NCBI GenBank assembly: GCA_026004935.1
Contig: BPKC01000001.1
Span: forward strand, 248,001 to 312,000
DNA: 64,000 nt
Source: Rhodothalassiaceae bacterium
GTDB lineage: Bacteria > Pseudomonadota > Alphaproteobacteria > Sphingomonadales > Rhodothalassiaceae
Reading direction: 5' to 3'
Shown here piece after piece: positions 52,988-62,284 of this stretch. The first letter of the stretch is position 1; every line of letters starts with the position of its first letter. The position numbers were made by a program, and so were the translations under genes. Under the pieces are notes generated by a model that was not told where the DNA came from, ran no database searches, and saw only the letters and a program-made list of their open reading frames with translations.

Positions 52988-53354
52988 GGTGAGCGACCGC
53001 GGCAAAGCAGCTTTCGGCCAGCGCCGCGCCCCTGTCCGTCACATGGAAGCCGCGCCGGCGCCGGTCGGCGGCCAGCGCCCGCTTCTCGACGAGGCCCCGG
53101 GCCGCAAGCTCGGCGATCAGCGGGGCGAGCGTCGGGCGCGTGCGGGCGAGCAGGCGTTCGAGGCCCTTGCGGTCGATCCCCGGCTCGGCCCAGATCGCGA
53201 TCAGCACGAGAGCGGCGGCCGCGCCGAGATCCTCCTCGCCGGCGCGGGCGGCCAGCCGGTCCTCGAGCCGGCGGGCGGCGGCGACGAGATCGAGGAATCC
53301 CGCCTTCAGCGTCTCCTCGCGCAGGAACAGGCGGCCGACGGGGGGAAGACGCAT
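52908..53354 (-). CDS. MarR-like winged-helix protein at the end of the moaDE operon
   Basis: The protein has 148 residues from the ATG at 53354, directly after the moaE stop. AAALVLIAIWAEPGIDRKGLERLLARTRPTLAPLIAELAARGLVEKRALAADRRRRGFHVTDRGAAL is a MarR winged helix, with a wing rich in Arg. It ends inside the coding part of the convergent TetR-like gene, sharing 80 bases. No target is visible. Confidence 0.78.
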   Translation of the reverse strand: MRLPPVGRLFLREETLKAGFLDLVAAARRLEDRLAARAGEEDLGAAAALVLIAIWAEPGIDRKGLERLLARTRPTLAPLIAELAARGLVEKRALAADRRRRGFHVTDRGAALAESCFAAVAHLIRQGFREEGEEAVAGFLALSRRLAG

Positions 53355-53355
53355 C

Positions 53356-53853
53356 TCAGTCCCCCGAGCTTGCGTGCGCGGGCGGGCCACCCGCCCCGCC
53401 CGTCTCCCAGCGCCGGCGCGCCTGCTCGTCGCGCGCGCGGGCGGCGACCCACCAGCTGTCGCCGTCGGCCGCCACCTCCTTCTTCCAGAAGGGCGCCTCG
53501 GTCTTGAGATAGTCCATCAGCGCCTCGGCGCCGCAGAAGGCCGCCTCGCGGTGGGCGGCCGCCGTCGCCACCCAGACGATCACCTCGCCGGGCCGGATCC
53601 GGCCCACGCGGTGGCGCACCGCGACGCTGGCCAGGCCGAAGCGCGAGGCGATCTCGCGCGCGCGCTCGGCGAGCAGCCGCTCGCACATGCCCGGGTAATG
53701 CTCGAGCCGCATCTCGGCGAGCGCGCGTCCCTGCGCGTGCGCGCGCATGATGCCGAGGAAATGCACGACCGCCCCGACGTCGCCCCCGGCGGTGAAGGCC
53801 GCGAGCAGGGCGGCCGGGTCGATGGGCTCCTCGGATACCGTGACCGTGATCAT
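53356..53853 (-). CDS. moaE: Molybdopterin synthase catalytic subunit
   Basis: The protein has 165 residues. GGDVGAVVHFLGIMRAHAQGRALAEMRLEHYPGMCERLL, RHRVGRIRPGEVIVWVATAAAHREAAFCGAEALMDYLKTEAPFWKKE are MoaE signatures; the last Lys pair is the catalytic region. It uses MoaD-thiocarboxylate to make molybdopterin from cyclic pyranopterin monophosphate. It lies two bases after moaD in an operon that also encodes the molybdoenzyme MsrP. Confidence 0.93.
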   Translation of the reverse strand: MITVTVSEEPIDPAALLAAFTAGGDVGAVVHFLGIMRAHAQGRALAEMRLEHYPGMCERLLAERAREIASRFGLASVAVRHRVGRIRPGEVIVWVATAAAHREAAFCGAEALMDYLKTEAPFWKKEVAADGDSWWVAARARDEQARRRWETGGAGGPPAHASSGD

Positions 53854-53854
53854 C

Positions 53855-54127
53855 TCAGCCCCCCGTCACCGGCGGGAAGAGCGCCACCTCGTCGCCCGGC
53901 CGCACGAGGGTGTCGGCGTCCGCATAGCGCTGGTTGACGGCGATTCTGAGATCCGGACTCCCGACGGCCGCGGCCAGCGCCTCGTCGCGGGCGGCGAGCG
54001 CGTCGAGAAGCCTTCTGACCGGCGCGCCCGCGGCCGGCCAGGCGATCTCCTCGGCGCCGGTGCCCGCCCGCTCGCGCAGGGCGGCAAAGAAGAGCACGGT
54101 GATGCGTGCGGTCCGCTCGCCCGTCAT
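53855..54127 (-). CDS. moaD: Molybdopterin synthase sulfur carrier subunit
   Basis: The 90-residue ubiquitin-fold protein ends in the required Gly-Gly (LFPPVTGG). ITVLFFAALRERAGTGAEEI and VNQRYADADTLVRPGDEVALFPPV are the family blocks. The C-terminal Gly is thiocarboxylated and supplies sulfur to MoaE. It lies 31 bases after pgsA. Confidence 0.92.
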   Translation of the reverse strand: MTGERTARITVLFFAALRERAGTGAEEIAWPAAGAPVRRLLDALAARDEALAAAVGSPDLRIAVNQRYADADTLVRPGDEVALFPPVTGG

Positions 54128-54158
54128 GTCCGCCTTCCCGTCTGCGTTCCGGCCGGGC

Positions 54159-54728
54159 TCAGCCGTCTATGTGCCGGAGCGCCGCCACGAGGTAGTCCCA
54201 GCCGGTGACCAGCGTCAGCGCCGCCGCGACCCACAGACCTCCAAGCCCCACCGTCGTCGCGGGCAGCCCCAGCGGATCGGCCGCCGGCGCCCACACCAGC
54301 GCGCCGATCGCGATCATCTGCACCGCCGTCTTCCACTTCGCAAGCCTGGTGACCGGCAGGCGGACCTTGAGTTCCGCCAGATGCTCGCGCAGGCCCGAGA
54401 CCAGGATCTCGCGCATGAGAATCACCAGTCCCGCCAGCACATGCGCGCCGCCGAGCCAGCCGCGCGCCACCAGCATGAAGAGAATGGCCGCCACCAGAAG
54501 CTTGTCGGCGATGGGATCGAGGAAGCGGCCGAAATTGCTGGTCACCCGCCAGCGCCGGGCGAGATGGCCGTCCAGCCAGTCGGTGATCCCGGCGAGCACG
54601 AACAGCACGAAGGCGGTCCAGCTCGCCGCCGGCAGCGGCAGGTAGAAGGCCGCCACCACCAGCGGCACCGCGAGCGCGCGCGCGAGCGTCAGCGCGTTCG
54701 GCAGCGATCGCATCCAGCCCTCGGCCAT
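54159..54728 (-). CDS. pgsA: CDP-diacylglycerol-glycerol-3-phosphate 3-phosphatidyltransferase
   Basis: The 189-residue membrane protein reads from ATG 54728, overlapping the msrQ stop by one base (TGATG). SLPNALTLARALAVPLVV is the N-terminal PgsA block. The CDP-alcohol motif is GITDWLDGHLARRWRVTSNFGRFLDPIADKLLVA, with all four Asp. It makes phosphatidylglycerol phosphate. The frame is open far upstream; the start is fixed by the motif and coupling. Confidence 0.92.
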   Translation of the reverse strand: MAEGWMRSLPNALTLARALAVPLVVAAFYLPLPAASWTAFVLFVLAGITDWLDGHLARRWRVTSNFGRFLDPIADKLLVAAILFMLVARGWLGGAHVLAGLVILMREILVSGLREHLAELKVRLPVTRLAKWKTAVQMIAIGALVWAPAADPLGLPATTVGLGGLWVAAALTLVTGWDYLVAALRHIDG

Positions 54729-55456
54729 CACGACGTCCGTCCGCCTGCATGCCCCCGCGCCGCGCCGGTCGGGACGGCGCGCTCCAGCCACAGCAGCGCC
54801 GCCAGCGCGGCGAAGATCACCGGGCGCGGCTCGAGCGCCTTCATCTGCCAGAGAGAATGGGCGATGGCGGCCGCCAGCACAAGATGCACGAGGTGGTGAA
54901 GCCGGCGCCAGCGCCGGCCGCCGAGGCGGCGGATCGCCGCATCCGTGGAGGTGGCGGCGAGCGGCAGGGTGAACAGGAAGGCGGTGGCGCCGAGCAGCAC
55001 GTAGGGCCGCTTCGTCAGGTCGCCGGCGATCTCCGCCCAGTCCAGCGCGCGGTCGAGGAAGAGATAGTTGGCGACGTGCAGCGCCATGTACAGCGCGGCC
55101 GCCAGCCCGAGCCGGCGGCGCAGGGGCATGAGGCCGCGCCAGCCGAGCCGGCGCGCGAGCGAGGAGACGGCGAGTGTTGCGAGCAGCAGCTCCAGCGCGA
55201 GCCGGCCCGTGAAGCGGTGGGTCCACTCCGGCGGATTGGGTCCCAGCGCGTGCGGCAGGCCGGAAAGCGCGCGCGCCCATTGCCAGACGAGCCACAGCGC
55301 CGGCACGAGCAGCGCGATCGTCACGCCCTCGCGCAGCAGGATCCGGCCGCGCCGGCTGCCCGGCCCGCGCCGCAGGAGCGTGGCGAGCACGGAGATCGCC
55401 CCCGCGCGGCCCAAGCGGCGCCGCCCCGCTTCCCTCCGCCGCGGCCGTGCGTCCAT
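54728..55456 (-). CDS. msrQ: Haem-binding subunit MsrQ of the periplasmic methionine sulfoxide reductase
   Basis: This 242-residue membrane protein has about six helices. FTGRLALELLLATLAVSSLARRLGW, AALYMALHVANYLFLDRALDWAEIAGDLTKRPYVLLGATAFLFTLPLAATSTDAAIRRLGGRRWRRLHHLVHLVLAAAIAHSLWQMK is the ferric-reductase-like core, with the haem-ligand His residues (MALHVAN, LHHLVH). It carries electrons from the quinone pool to MsrP. The N-terminal 35 residues are unusually Arg-rich. It follows msrP by three bases. Confidence 0.92.
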   Translation of the reverse strand: MDARPRRREAGRRRLGRAGAISVLATLLRRGPGSRRGRILLREGVTIALLVPALWLVWQWARALSGLPHALGPNPPEWTHRFTGRLALELLLATLAVSSLARRLGWRGLMPLRRRLGLAAALYMALHVANYLFLDRALDWAEIAGDLTKRPYVLLGATAFLFTLPLAATSTDAAIRRLGGRRWRRLHHLVHLVLAAAIAHSLWQMKALEPRPVIFAALAALLWLERAVPTGAARGHAGGRTS

Positions 55457-55459
55457 GCC

Positions 55460-56437
55460 TCAGAAATACCGCTTGAGATCCATGCCGGCATAGAGCGCCG
55501 CCACCTCGTCCGCATAGCCGTTGAAGGGCAGCGTGGGGCGGCGGAAGATCTCGCCGAGTCTGCGCTCGCGCTTCTGGGACCAGCGCGGGTGGTCCACCTC
55601 GGGATTGACGTTGGCGTAATAGCCGTATTCGTGGGGCGCGGCGGTGTTCCAGGAGGTCGCCGGCTGGCGGGTGAGAAGCGTGATCCGCCGGATCGCCTTG
55701 ATGGACTTGAAGCCGTATTTCCACGGCACGACGAGGCGCAGCGGCGCGCCGTTCTGCCTGGGCAGCGGCTTGCCGTACATGCCGACGGCGAGAAGCGTGA
55801 GCGGATGCATGGCCTCGTCCAGCCTGAGCCCCTCGCGGTAGGGCCAGGCGAGCACGGGCAGGCGCGTGCCGGGCATCACCGCGCGGTCGAGATGGGTCTC
55901 GAAGGCGACATGGCGCGCCTCGGGCTTCACCCCGAGCTTCTTCAGCACCTCGGCGAGCGGCACCCCGATCCAGGGGATCACCATCGACCAGGCCTCGACG
56001 CAGCGGAAGCGGTAGACCCGCTCCTCGAGACGGCCGGGATCGATGAGTTCGTCGATGTCGTAGACGCCCGGCCGCTCCACCAGCCCGTCCACCGTCACCG
56101 TCCAGGGGCATGTTTCGAGTGCCTGGGCGTTCTCGGCCGGCGCCTCCTTCTCGAGGCCGAATTCGTAGTAGTTGTTGTAGCGCGTCGCCGCCGACTCGGC
56201 CGTCACCTCGTCATCGCCGGGGCGGAACGCGGGGTTCGGCGGGGCGGGAATCGCCGCCTCGAAGCGCGGCGGACAGGCCGGACCGGCCGCGCCGGGTTTC
56301 GGCAGCAGCAGCGTCGCGGCGGCGCCGGCCGCGGCCACGCCCATCCGCCGCAGCACCGCCCGCCGGTCGGCCACGAGATGCTCGGGAGTCGCCGCGCTCG
56401 GCGGCAGCCACCAGGACGGTTTCGTGCGGATCAGCAT
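55460..56437 (-). CDS. msrP: Methionine sulfoxide reductase catalytic subunit MsrP (YedY)
   Basis: The 325-residue precursor begins MLIRTKPSWWLPPSAATPEH and has a Tat signal (DRRAVLRRMGVAAAGAAATLLLP). YNNYYEFGLEKEAP, RCVEAWSMVIPWIGVPLAEVL (C146, molybdenum ligand), MYGKPLPRQNGAPLRLVVPWKYGFKSIKAI and SWNTAAPHEYGYYANVNPEVDHPRWSQ are diagnostic. It is a periplasmic molybdopterin enzyme that repairs oxidised methionine in envelope proteins. It heads the operon msrP-msrQ-pgsA-moaD-moaE-marR, which also makes its cofactor. Confidence 0.94.
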   Translation of the reverse strand: MLIRTKPSWWLPPSAATPEHLVADRRAVLRRMGVAAAGAAATLLLPKPGAAGPACPPRFEAAIPAPPNPAFRPGDDEVTAESAATRYNNYYEFGLEKEAPAENAQALETCPWTVTVDGLVERPGVYDIDELIDPGRLEERVYRFRCVEAWSMVIPWIGVPLAEVLKKLGVKPEARHVAFETHLDRAVMPGTRLPVLAWPYREGLRLDEAMHPLTLLAVGMYGKPLPRQNGAPLRLVVPWKYGFKSIKAIRRITLLTRQPATSWNTAAPHEYGYYANVNPEVDHPRWSQKRERRLGEIFRRPTLPFNGYADEVAALYAGMDLKRYF

Positions 56438-56572
56438 CCTCGCCTCCCTTGCTCCGCCCCCGGACCTTGCAAGCGCCGAGCGCGGCTCCATCTGAATGGC
56501 GGGCCGGCGCGCGCCGGAATTGCAGCTTGTCACCGCCGGCGCAAGCGCGCAACATGGGAGAAGGGCCGCGAC

Positions 56573-57187
56573 ATGCGCGGCGGGACGCAGGACATGATGC
56601 GCATGGGATCGACTCCGCACGAGCAGGAAGAGGGGTTGTCGCTGGAAGGCCAGCTGCTGCTCGCGATGCCGACGATCGGCGATCCGCGGTTCGAGCGCAG
56701 CGTCATCTTCGTCTGCTCGCATTCGCCCGAAGGCGCGATGGGGCTGATCGTCAACAGGCCCTTCGAGGGGCTGACATTCCGCGAGCTTCTCGAGCAGCTC
56801 GAGATCGAGGTGGACGAGCCGGTGGTCGACGTGCCCATCCAGGTCGGCGGGCCGGTGGAGACCGGCCGCGGCTTCGTGCTGCATTCCACCGACTTCGTGC
56901 AGGACAGCTCGCTCGTCGTCACCGAGCACATCGCGCTCACCGCCACCGTCGACATCCTGAAGGCCATCGCCGAGGGCCGCGGGCCGAAGCACCGCCTGCT
57001 GCTGCTCGGCTATGCGGGCTGGGCGCCGGGCCAGCTCGAGGCGGAGATCCAGCAGAACGGCTGGCTCACCGCCCCGGCCGACGAATCGCTCATCTTCGAG
57101 ACCCCGCTCGCCGACATCTGGCCGCGCGCGATGCGGATGCTGGGGGTGGATGTCTCCATGCTCTCCGGCTCGATGGGCCACGCCTGA
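56573..57187 (+). CDS. YqgE/AlgH family protein
   Basis: The protein has 204 residues from the ATG at 56573; ATG codons eight and nine residues later are alternatives. LEGQLLLAMPTIGDPRFERSVIFVCSHSPEGAMGLIVNRPFEGLTFRELLEQL and VQVGGPVETGRGFVLHSTDF-like blocks are the family core. LLLLGYAGWAPGQLEAEIQQNGWL is the second half. The biochemical function of the family is not settled; AlgH was linked to alginate in Pseudomonas. It is divergent from msrP and convergent with bolA. Confidence 0.9.
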   Translation: MRGGTQDMMRMGSTPHEQEEGLSLEGQLLLAMPTIGDPRFERSVIFVCSHSPEGAMGLIVNRPFEGLTFRELLEQLEIEVDEPVVDVPIQVGGPVETGRGFVLHSTDFVQDSSLVVTEHIALTATVDILKAIAEGRGPKHRLLLLGYAGWAPGQLEAEIQQNGWLTAPADESLIFETPLADIWPRAMRMLGVDVSMLSGSMGHA

Positions 57188-57196
57188 GCGCCGGCC

Positions 57197-57490
57197 TCAG
57201 CCGTCCGCGGCCTCCTCCGGAGCGAGCAGGGTGAGCCGGAGCGCGTGAATCTCGGCCATGAGCTCGCTTCCCAGCGCCTCGTGGACGAGACGGTGGCGGG
57301 CGATCCGCGGCAATCCGCTGAAGCGTTCGCTCACGAGGCGGACGGCGAAATGCGTGCCGCCGCCCTCGCGCCAGCCGGCATGGCCGCGGTGGCGCTCGGA
57401 CTCGTCTGCGACCTCGAGCGCGCTCGGTGCGAAGGCGCGCTCGAGCCGGGAGATGATGCGCGTGCGCCGCGCCTCGGCGATGCCGGTCAT
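57197..57490 (-). CDS. bolA: BolA family protein
   Basis: The 97-residue protein starts at ATG 57490 (TGIAEARRTRIISRLERAFAP). EVADESERHRGHAGWREGGGTHFAVRLVSERFSGLPRIARHRLVHEALGSELMAEIHAL is the complete BolA domain, with the His and the conserved RHRxV-x-x-xL. BolA proteins work with monothiol glutaredoxins in iron-sulfur handling and act on morphology genes. It is divergent from cobS, a neighbourhood common in alphaproteobacteria. Confidence 0.93.
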   Translation of the reverse strand: MTGIAEARRTRIISRLERAFAPSALEVADESERHRGHAGWREGGGTHFAVRLVSERFSGLPRIARHRLVHEALGSELMAEIHALRLTLLAPEEAADG

Positions 57491-57626
57491 GCGCCGCTCC
57501 CTGCCGGGCCTGCCGATGGCGGACCTTGACGGCCCGCGCTCCAGGCCAGACATAGGAGGTGGCGGCGCGCGCGGACAAGAGCCCCGTGCGCGCGGATGAA
57601 CGGGTCACGATGGGACGAGGTCGGAC

Positions 57627-58673
57627 GTGGAACAGGCGGGTTTCGGCAGCAATCAGCGCATCCCCGACATCCGGGTGAACGCGCGCGAGGTCTTCGGCAT
57701 CGATCTCGACATGGAGGTGCCCGCCTTCTCGGAAGGCGACGAGCATGTGCCGGAGATCGACGAGGCCTACGTCTTCAATCCGGAAACGACGGCTGCCATC
57801 CTCGCCGGCTTCGCCTTCAACCGGCGGGTCCTGATCCAGGGCTATCACGGCACCGGCAAGTCGACCCACATCGAGCAGGTGGCGGCGCGCCTCAACTGGC
57901 CGCTCATCCGCGTCAATCTCGACAGCCACATCAGCCGCATCGATCTCGTCGGCAAGGACGCGATCGTGCTGCGCGACGGCAAGCAGGTCACCGAATTCCG
58001 CGAGGGCATCCTGCCCTGGGCGCTGCAGAACCCGACGGCGCTGGTCTTCGACGAGTATGATGCCGGCCGGCCGGACGTGATGTTCGTGATCCAGCGCGTG
58101 CTGGAGGCCCAGGGCAAGCTGACCCTGCTCGACCAGAACCGCGTGATCCGGCCGCACCCCGCCTTCCGGCTGTTTGCGACCGCCAACACCGTCGGACTCG
58201 GCGACACCACCGGGCTCTATCACGGCACCCAGCAGATCAACCAGGGCCAGATGGACCGCTGGAACATCGTCGTGACGCTGAACTACCTGCCCTTCGAGAC
58301 GGAGGTGGAGATCGTGCTGGCCAAGGTGCCGGAATTCGCGGACGCGAAGGGCCGCGCGCTGGTCGAGCGGATGGTCCGCGTCGCCGAGCTCACCCGCAAC
58401 GGCTTCATGGCGGGCGACCTTTCCACCGTCATGAGCCCGCGCACGGTGATCACCTGGGCTGAGAACGCGCGGATCTTCCGGGATGTCGCGCTCGCCTTCC
58501 GCCTGAGCTTCCTCAACAAATGCGACGAGGCCGAGCGGCCGCTGGTGGCCGAATACTATCAGCGCTGCTTCGGCGAGGAGCTGCCCGAATCGGCCGCGAC
58601 CGCGGTCCTCGACGGGGCGGCCGCTGACGGCCGCCCGCTTGCGGGTGGCGCCGGCCATGTCGGACGCGGCTGA
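57627..58673 (+). CDS. cobS: Cobaltochelatase subunit CobS
   Basis: This 348-residue AAA+ protein begins at a GTG (57627). [70 protein letters not shown] includes Walker A, and [22 protein letters not shown] Walker [32 protein letters not shown] is the sensor region. With CobT it forms the ATPase partner of CobN, inserting cobalt in aerobic cobalamin synthesis. CobN is not in the window. The end overlaps cobT by 17 bases. Confidence 0.96.
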   Translation: MEQAGFGSNQRIPDIRVNAREVFGIDLDMEVPAFSEGDEHVPEIDEAYVFNPETTAAILAGFAFNRRVLIQGYHGTGKSTHIEQVAARLNWPLIRVNLDSHISRIDLVGKDAIVLRDGKQVTEFREGILPWALQNPTALVFDEYDAGRPDVMFVIQRVLEAQGKLTLLDQNRVIRPHPAFRLFATANTVGLGDTTGLYHGTQQINQGQMDRWNIVVTLNYLPFETEVEIVLAKVPEFADAKGRALVERMVRVAELTRNGFMAGDLSTVMSPRTVITWAENARIFRDVALAFRLSFLNKCDEAERPLVAEYYQRCFGEELPESAATAVLDGAAADGRPLAGGAGHVGRG

Positions 58674-60573
58674 CCGCCATCGCGAGGAGCTGCGCGAGGC
58701 CCTTGCCGGCACGGTGCGGGCGGTCTCGGGCGTGCGCGAGGTCGATGTCGCGCTCGCCACGCCCGGCTACCGGCCGATGGCCTCCCGGACGGGCGGGCGC
58801 GGGGAATCAAGCGCCATCGAGGTCGAGCTGCCCGCCCGGCCGGCGCCGCGGGATGTCGCGGCGCTGCGCGGGCGGCTGGATCATCTCGCCTGCCGGCTGC
58901 GCTGGCATGACGAGAAGGCGTTCCGGCGGTTCGCCCCGCGCGAGCCGCTTGCCGCGACGATCTTCGCCGCGCTCGAGGATGCGCGCCTCGGTGCGCTGGG
59001 CGCACGCCGCTTCGCCGGCATGCGCGCCAACATCGCCGCCGCCGAGGCCGAACGGCGGGCGCGGCTCGGGCTTGCGGACGCCCGCCGGCGCGAGGAAATC
59101 CCGATCGAGGAGGCGCTGCGCGCGCGGCTGCTGGCGGAACTCGGTGGCATCGACGATCCGGCGCTGGTTGCGCTCCATGAGCCCTGGGCGGAACTGATCA
59201 CCGACAGAGCCGCGGACCTCCTCGACCGGCTCGCCGAGCAGCTGGACGATGCGGAAGGCTTCGCGCGCACGGCCCGCAGCCTGCTCGCCCGTCTCGAGCT
59301 GCTCTCGGACGACGAGCGCCTGCCCGAGGAGGAGCCCGAGCGCGGCGACGAGGAACACCCGCCCGAGGCCGGCGAGGACGGTGCGCCGGAGATGACGGGC
59401 GGCGGCGAGGACGCATCCGAAAGCGAGGACACGGCGGCCGCCGACAGCGCGGAGGAAGGCGAGGCGGCGGACGAGGACGACGAGGGCATGGCGGTGCGGC
59501 TGGCCGACTCGCCGCTGCTCGAGGCCGATCCCGACAGCGACAACGCCCCCGAGGTGCAGCCGCCGGGCCACAACCGCCCGGGCGGCGACGGCCCCGAGCT
59601 CGGCGGCTACCGCGTCTTCACCCGGGCCTTCGACCGCGTGGAGCGGGCGGAGGATCTGGCCTCCGGCGAAGAGCTGGCGCGCCTGCGCACGCTGCTCGAC
59701 CAGCAGGCCGCACCTCTCGCCCGGGTCGTCGGGAGGCTTGCGAACCGCCTGCAGCGGCGGCTGATGGCGCAGCAGAACCGCGCCTGGGAATTCGATCTGG
59801 AAGAGGGCGTGCTGGACACGGCGCGGCTTGCGCGCGTGGTCGCAAGCCCCAGCCATCCGCTTTCCTACAAGCGCGAAAGGGAGAGCGCCTTCCGCGACAC
59901 GGTGGTGGGGCTGCTGATCGACAATTCCGGCTCCATGCGCGGGCGGCCGATCTCGATCGCCGCGGTCTCGGCCGACATCATGGCGCGCACGCTGGAGCGC
60001 TGCGGGGTGGCCGTGGAGGTCCTCGGATTCACGACCCGGGCCTGGAAGGGCGGCGAGTCGCGCGAGGCCTGGCTCAAGGCCGGCAAGCCGCTGCGTCCGG
60101 GCCGGCTCAACGATCTCCTGCACATCGTCTACAAGCCGGCCGAGGTGCCCTACCGGCGCGCGCGGCGCAATCTCGGGCTGATGCTGAAAGAAGGGCTCTT
60201 GAAGGAGAACATCGACGGCGAGGCGCTGCTGTGGGCGCATCAGCGGCTCATCGCCCGGCCCGAGGAGCGGCGGATCCTGATGGTGATCTCGGACGGCGCG
60301 CCGGTGGACGATTCCACCCTGTCCGCCAACGACGGCCAGTATCTCGACCGGCATCTGAAAGCCGTGATCGACTGGATCGAGACCCGCTCGCCGGTGGAGC
60401 TGATCGCGATCGGCATCGGCCATGACGTCACCCGCTACTACCGCCGCGCCGTCACCCTCTACGACGCCGAGCAGCTTGCCGGCGCCATGGCCGAACAGCT
60501 CGCCGCGCTGTTCGAGGAGGAAGCCGCCGCCTCCCGCGGCCGCCGGGCCGGCGCCGGCGCTCGCGCACGCTGA
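58657..60573 (+). CDS. cobT: Cobaltochelatase subunit CobT
   Basis: The 638-residue protein begins at ATG 58657 ([20 protein letters not shown]), inside the cobS 3' end. An acidic linker lies near 220-290, and the C-terminal von Willebrand A domain has [36 protein letters not shown] (MIDAS motif) and [25 protein letters not shown]-type N-terminal helices bind CobS. Together they energise CobN. The C-terminus ends [11 protein letters not shown] repeat cluster follows the gene. Confidence 0.94.
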   Translation: MSDAADRHREELREALAGTVRAVSGVREVDVALATPGYRPMASRTGGRGESSAIEVELPARPAPRDVAALRGRLDHLACRLRWHDEKAFRRFAPREPLAATIFAALEDARLGALGARRFAGMRANIAAAEAERRARLGLADARRREEIPIEEALRARLLAELGGIDDPALVALHEPWAELITDRAADLLDRLAEQLDDAEGFARTARSLLARLELLSDDERLPEEEPERGDEEHPPEAGEDGAPEMTGGGEDASESEDTAAADSAEEGEAADEDDEGMAVRLADSPLLEADPDSDNAPEVQPPGHNRPGGDGPELGGYRVFTRAFDRVERAEDLASGEELARLRTLLDQQAAPLARVVGRLANRLQRRLMAQQNRAWEFDLEEGVLDTARLARVVASPSHPLSYKRERESAFRDTVVGLLIDNSGSMRGRPISIAAVSADIMARTLERCGVAVEVLGFTTRAWKGGESREAWLKAGKPLRPGRLNDLLHIVYKPAEVPYRRARRNLGLMLKEGLLKENIDGEALLWAHQRLIARPEERRILMVISDGAPVDDSTLSANDGQYLDRHLKAVIDWIETRSPVELIAIGIGHDVTRYYRRAVTLYDAEQLAGAMAEQLAALFEEEAAASRGRRAGAGARAR

Positions 60574-60606
60574 CGCCGTCCCGGCCTTCCCCCGGGCGCC
60601 TCTCGG

Positions 60607-60752
60607 GTCCACCCGCCCGACCGGCGGGGTCAGCCCGTGGCGGAGCCAGCTAGCAGCGTTGGGGCCGCCTTCACCTTCGGCCGGGTTCGCCGCTTTCGCG
60701 GCGAATGACGAAGCAAGAAAGCGTCACCCGCCGGCTCGACCGGCGGGTCCAG
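60607..60752. repeat. Cluster of REP-like palindromes between cobT and rmuC
   Basis: Three hairpin units lie in the 265-base region between convergent genes. ACCCGCC...GGCGGGGT is near 60611-60630. TTCGCCGC (60686-60693) pairs with GCGGCGAA (60698-60705) around TTTC. ACCCGCCGG (60726-60734) pairs with CCGGCGGGT (60740-60748) around CTCGA. Bases 60731-60751 are identical to 42588-42608. The AATGACGAA next to the middle unit is typical of alphaproteobacterial intergenic repeats. They may also stop transcription in both directions. Confidence 0.6.
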
Positions 60753-60838
60753 CGCGAAGCGCAGGGCGGGCGGAGGTGCCGGCCGGCGAGTCCATCGCCT
60801 GATCACCGATGACGGATCACCGATGAGGGATGCGCCGC

Positions 60839-62251
60839 TCACCCCTTGCGCTTCTCCCCGGCGGGCGGGGAGGCGAGGGCGGGCCGGCGCGACGGGGTGT
60901 CCGTCGTCAGCGCCCGCGGCTCGATCTCGAGCGGGCCGACCTCGGGCAGCGGCTTGTGGGCGTCCGCGACCCCCCATTCCTCGAGCCGCCGCGCGGTCAC
61001 CAGCACCCGCGATTCCAGCGAGCCCACCAAGCGGTTGTAGTGCCTGACGCTGTTTTCGAGCGCCCCGCCCAGCCGGCCCGCATGCTCGGCCATGACGAGG
61101 ATGCGCTCGTGCAGCTCGCGCCCCAGCTCGGTGATGCGGCGGGCGTTCTCCTCGATCTGCTGCTGGCGCCAGCCCCAGGCGACCGCCTTGAGCAGGCCCA
61201 AGAGCGTCGTCGGCGTCGTGATGAGCACGCGCCGCGCGATGGCGTCATCGAGAAGCGCCGGGTCGCGCTCGATCGCGGCGATGAAGAAATTGTCGCCGGG
61301 GATGAACATGGCGACGAAGTCCGGCGACTGGTCCTCGATCGCCTTCCAGTAGGCCTTGGAGCCCAGCTGCTCCATGTGCTGGCGCACGGCGCGGGCGTGC
61401 TGGCGCATCAGCTCCTCGCGCGCGTCCTCGTCCTCGGTCTCGAGCGCCTCGAGATAGTGGGTGAGCGCGGTCTTGGCGTCGATCACCACCGAGCCGCCGC
61501 CGGGCAGGCGGACGATGACGTCGGGGATCAGCCGGCCGCCGCCCGCATCCGCGGCCCGGGCGGTCTGCTCGACATAGTCGATGTGCTGCTGCATGCCGGC
61601 GAGCTCGAGGACGTTTCTGAGCTGCTGCTCGCCCCAGCGCCCGCGCACCTTCGGCTGGGCGCGCAGCGCGAAGGCGAGGCGGCGGGTCTCCGCGCGCACC
61701 TTCTCCTGCGCCTCGACCACGGCCTTGAGCTCCTGTCTGAGCGCGCCGAATTCCATCTGGCGGGCCTTCTGCAGCGCCTCCAGATGCTCGCGCATCGGCC
61801 GGATCAGCGCCTCCAGCGCCTGCTTGTGGCGGTCGAGATGGGCGCCGGCCTCCGTCTTGTGCTTGCCGAAGACCTCGTTGGCGAGCTTCAGGAAGGCGTC
61901 CTGGTTGGCCTTGAAGGCCTCGTCCGCCAGCAGCTTGAACTTCTGCTCGAGCTCGCCGCGCAGGCGGGTGAGCGTCTCGCGCTCCCCGGCGAGCGCCTTC
62001 TCGCGCTCGGCGATGCGGGCGCGTTCCGCCTCCAGCGCGGCTCTCAGCTCGCCGAGCCGCTCCTCGCGTGCGGCAAGCGCCTCCTTCAGCTCCCGGCGCT
62101 CGGCTTCGAATCCGGCCCGCTCGGCCTCCGCCGCCTCGAGCCGCGCGCGCACGCGCGCAAGCCGGCTCCAGAAGACGAGCGCAAGCCCCGCAGCGACGCC
62201 GGCCGCCGCAAGCGCGCCGGCCACGAGCAGCGTGGTCGCGGCCTCTGGCAT
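60839..62251 (-). CDS. rmuC: DNA recombination protein RmuC
   Basis: The 470-residue protein has an N-terminal membrane helix (LLVAGALAAAGVAAGLALVFW), a long coiled coil (about 30-180) and the RmuC nuclease-like domain: VRGRWGEQQLRNVLELAGM, RLIPDVIVRLPGGGSVVIDAKTALTHYLEALE and DFVAMFIPGDNFFIAAIERDPALLDDAIARRVLITTPTTLLGLLKAVAWGWRQQQIEENARRI. It limits inversions at short inverted repeats. The Lys/Asp of VIDAK is the restriction-endonuclease-like site. Confidence 0.93.
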   Translation of the reverse strand: MPEAATTLLVAGALAAAGVAAGLALVFWSRLARVRARLEAAEAERAGFEAERRELKEALAAREERLGELRAALEAERARIAEREKALAGERETLTRLRGELEQKFKLLADEAFKANQDAFLKLANEVFGKHKTEAGAHLDRHKQALEALIRPMREHLEALQKARQMEFGALRQELKAVVEAQEKVRAETRRLAFALRAQPKVRGRWGEQQLRNVLELAGMQQHIDYVEQTARAADAGGGRLIPDVIVRLPGGGSVVIDAKTALTHYLEALETEDEDAREELMRQHARAVRQHMEQLGSKAYWKAIEDQSPDFVAMFIPGDNFFIAAIERDPALLDDAIARRVLITTPTTLLGLLKAVAWGWRQQQIEENARRITELGRELHERILVMAEHAGRLGGALENSVRHYNRLVGSLESRVLVTARRLEEWGVADAHKPLPEVGPLEIEPRALTTDTPSRRPALASPPAGEKRKG

Positions 62252-62284
62252 GAACGTCCTCCTCCCCCCTGCGCCCGGCCGCCG

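Noticed and set aside
57491-57626. Cobalamin riboswitch before cobS
   Set aside because: The 136-base gap to bolA has no B12-box-like sequence and is too short for the full aptamer.
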